Of a DNA stretch of 64,000 bases, positions 62,045-64,000 are shown in pieces. The notes beneath the pieces were generated by a model. The model did not search any database and was not told the DNA's origin. It was given only the letters and a program-made list of their open reading frames with translations. Numbering within the stretch: the stretch's first letter is position 1; each line of letters opens with the position of its first letter. The DNA is taken from NCBI GenBank assembly GCA_963580455.1, contig OY756968.1, forward strand, positions 2,579,544 through 2,643,543, read 5' to 3'. This stretch comes from Euonymus europaeus (Eukaryota > Streptophyta > Magnoliopsida > Celastrales > Celastraceae). The translations under genes and the position numbers were made by a program.

Positions 62045-63320
62045 AAGAGAGGCTTGTCCCGGATGAGAGATTAATTGATTGATTCTAATAAGTAAGTCGT
62101 TTGAGAGATTGATTTCCATGAGCATAGACAGACATGGATTGTGAAATTTTCCCTTCAAGCCTATTGTCAGAGAGATCAAGAATGTTAAGATCCTTCAAAT
62201 CACCAGACTTTTCTGGTATAGAGTAAGATATATGGTTGTGTCCCAAATTCAAAATGTAGAGATATTCCACACTTCCAAAAATGTAGAGATATTCCACACT
62301 TCCAATATCCTTGGGTATGTTTCTTGACAACCTATTGTGTGAAATATCAAGAAATATCATAGATCCATTATGATTAAATGTCGGATGGGTAAGACCTCTA
62401 TACACTACTAAAGTTGCAGGGGTTTCTGCTGGATATTCTGCTCAACTGCTTTGATCTAATTCCCTCAAACTCACGTAAGTTCCCTGAACAATGACAGTCC
62501 TTGCTTTCATCATTATTGATATAAACATAATTGTTTCCAGTGCGAAAATATTGCCCGACTGCTTGAAAAGAGTTGAAGGAATAGATCCATTTCAAGTTGG
62601 TATTGAAATCCAACCATATCAAGCTCCTACAGTCTCCAAGCTCTGGAGGGATTCTACCGTAGAATGAGTTGTGGCTCAGCTTCAGAGCTGCGAGATTCTC
62701 AAGCGTCCCAATCAAGCTAGGAATCTCACAGTCATGTGCTTTTTGGACAATGAGATCCAATTCAAACTGGTGCAGTTGCTCAGGCTGGAAAGTATTGGAC
62801 CAGTCAATTCATTAAAGTCTAGTATTAGTCTCCAATGTCTGACTGTTCCCCAACTCTGGTGAAATTTCTCCATGGAATTGGTTCAACCAAAGCTTCAAAT
62901 GAAGCTTAGACAGATATCCCAAACTTGAAGGAATGGTTCCAGTAAGGTAATTAAAGCTTAAGCTTAAATGGAGTGAAACAAGCTACAAACAGTTACTGAG
63001 ACTCGCAAGGATTGATCCCATAAGCAGATTATTTTGAAGATACAGCTCCTGCAATCTGTTTTCGAGATCTTCACAGATTCCACCTGAAACTGAACTAGAA
63101 AAACTGCTTGAACTCAGATGCAAAGACTCTAACTTGGTGAGCTTGGACAGAGAATCCGGCAATTGACCAATGAAACCATTGAAAGATAAATCAAGATGCT
63201 TAAAGCTACTCATCTCCAGTACAGTATCAATAGGAAACTCACCATAAAGGTCATTTGTATAAATATGAAAAGACTGTAAGGAAGAGAAAGAAAGGAAAGA
63301 GAGAGGCAAAAGAAGAAAGG
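62045..63320 (-). pseudogene. BRI1-like leucine-rich-repeat receptor kinase ectodomain pseudogene
   Basis: Known: BRI1 is the plasma-membrane receptor for brassinosteroids. Seen on the minus strand, in order: FPIDTVLEMSSFKHLDLSFN, DSLSKLTKLESLHLSSSS, LQELYLQNNLLMGSILASLS, LDFNELTGPI, IPPELGDCRSLIWLDFNTNL, GNLREFEGIRSKQLSRI, SSRNPCNF, THPTFNHNGSMIFLDISHNR, YILNLGHNHIS and LNILDLSDNRLEGKI. These are the distal repeats of a BRI1-type ectodomain. The reading shifts between at least three frames, with stops after SNCL and elsewhere, and a short duplication (GSVEYLYIF then GSVEYLYIL). The N-terminal repeats, membrane segment and kinase are absent. BRI1 itself or a BRL paralogue cannot be separated. 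Confidence 0.88.
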
Positions 63321-63433
63321 AAAAAGGGTGCTCATTTTCTGTGGGATTTCAACACAGTTTGTGTTCCAGTATCCATTCAATTTTTGTTTGGCACAAAAAT
63401 TCTTAATTACGATCAAAACACATCAATAGACCC

Positions 63434-63605
63434 CGACTTTTTCCACATAAGCATTGCTCCGACATTTTGGAAGTGATTGGAGTAGATCAAAGTGCTTGTG
63501 AAATTACCTAGTGCTGACTCGGCTTTTCCCATATAATCATCGCTCCAACATTTCGGAAGTGAATAGACCAAAGTGCTTGTGAAATGACATAGCCGACATG
63601 CCGTT
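63434..63605. repeat. 86-bp tandem duplication
   Basis: CATTGCTCCGACATTTTGGA at 63452 and CATCGCTCCAACATTTCGGA at 63538 head two colinear copies that share AAAGTGCTTGTGAAAT. Diverged; no protein family recognised. Confidence 0.8.
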
Positions 63606-63668
63606 GACTCACTCCAACAAAAAGTCAAAAAATGGATGCCCCAAGGGCAGATTCTGAGATTCATTCCA

Positions 63669-64000
63669 ACACGGGGGATTCGCAAAGGTGATACATTATC
63701 ACCCTACTCGTTTTTAATTTGCTCAGAAGCTGTCTCTCGGATCCTTCTCCAAGCAGAAAACAAAAAGAATGCCCTCCAAAAGCCAAACGCTTGGGGCTTC
63801 CTTTAAACATGAAAGGAAGAGATGGTTCATGAATGATGAATCATGGTGGAACTCAATCATAGAAAGAGTCCAAGGGAAGTTAAATGGGTGGAAACTCCAG
63901 CAATTATCTCAAAAAAAAAAAAAACTCCAGCAATTATCTCAAGCAGCAGTTTGTTGAAGCATGTTATTGCCTCTATCCCCACATATGCTGTCTACTTTTC
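63669..64000 (+). pseudogene. LINE reverse-transcriptase fragment, cut by the right edge
   Basis: GIRKGDTLSPYSFLICSEAV at about 63675-63735 is the reverse-transcriptase block usually written G(I/V)RQGDPLSPYLF. The usual Asp-Asp block that should follow is missing. After a frame change the sequence resumes with IIERVQGKLNGWK..LSQ and, past an A-run, IASIPTYAVY, the conserved block downstream of the polymerase. So the fragment has an internal deletion and frameshift. It is not obviously the same element as the one at 23.7 kb, which retains only the RNase H end. Confidence 0.8.
63892..63942. repeat. A-run flanked by a 20-bp direct duplication
   Basis: AAACTCCAGCAATTATCTCA occurs at 63892-63911 and 63922-63941, with only adenines between. 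Confidence 0.95.

Overview
This is nuclear DNA of a flowering plant, most likely a eudicot and possibly a woody rosid (a guess from gene style; no species can be named). The evidence is AT-rich sequence, GT-AG introns typical of plants, plant-specific genes (a SLOW GREEN 1-like TPR protein, an MLO fragment, a BRI1-type receptor fragment) and plant-type Helitron, LINE, MITE and Mutator-like elements. No CRISPR arrays or prokaryotic operons are present. I saw no confident tRNA or rRNA gene.

Layout. (1) 1-5.4 kb holds a divergent gene pair: the 5' end of an RNA cytidine acetyltransferase gene (NAT10/Kre33 type, minus strand, running off the left edge) and a complete SLOW GREEN 1-like chloroplast TPR gene (plus strand). 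A foldback MITE lies between them. (2) 5.4-19 kb is a gene-poor, duplication-rich corridor. It contains orphan pieces of other genes with intact splice sites: four exons of an MLO gene (11.6-12.3 kb) and one exon of the ESCRT-III gene VPS24 (15.0 kb). (3) 19.2-21.4 kb holds a complete five-exon PIG-H gene (GPI-anchor synthesis) whose third exon is tandemly duplicated. (4) 21.8-25.7 kb holds a decayed Helitron Rep region followed by a 5'-truncated LINE with a recognisable target-site duplication. (5) 27.3-28.5 kb is a complete transcription elongation factor ELF1 gene. (6) 29.4-50.4 kb is one very large minus-strand gene for plant spatacsin (SPG11-like). I could join it as 25 coding exons with consistent phases into about 3,259 residues. 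(7) 52.8-60.0 kb is a 7.17-kb Mutator-like element with a 9-bp target duplication, long terminal inverted repeats, and arms built of a roughly 23-bp minisatellite in opposite orientations. Its core carries a ULP1 (C48) protease fragment on the plus strand and a PB1-like fragment on the minus strand. (8) 60-64 kb is decayed sequence: degenerate CCCTAAA-like tracts, a BRI1-like pseudogene (minus) and a LINE reverse-transcriptase fragment (plus).

The intact genes are independent housekeeping genes: rRNA/tRNA acetylation, chloroplast biogenesis, GPI anchors, transcription elongation and endolysosomal function. They are not a pathway cluster. The most unusual object is the Mutator-like element, whose transcripts could fold into a kilobase-scale hairpin. 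The second is the duplicated exon in the PIG-H gene, where using both copies would truncate the protein.
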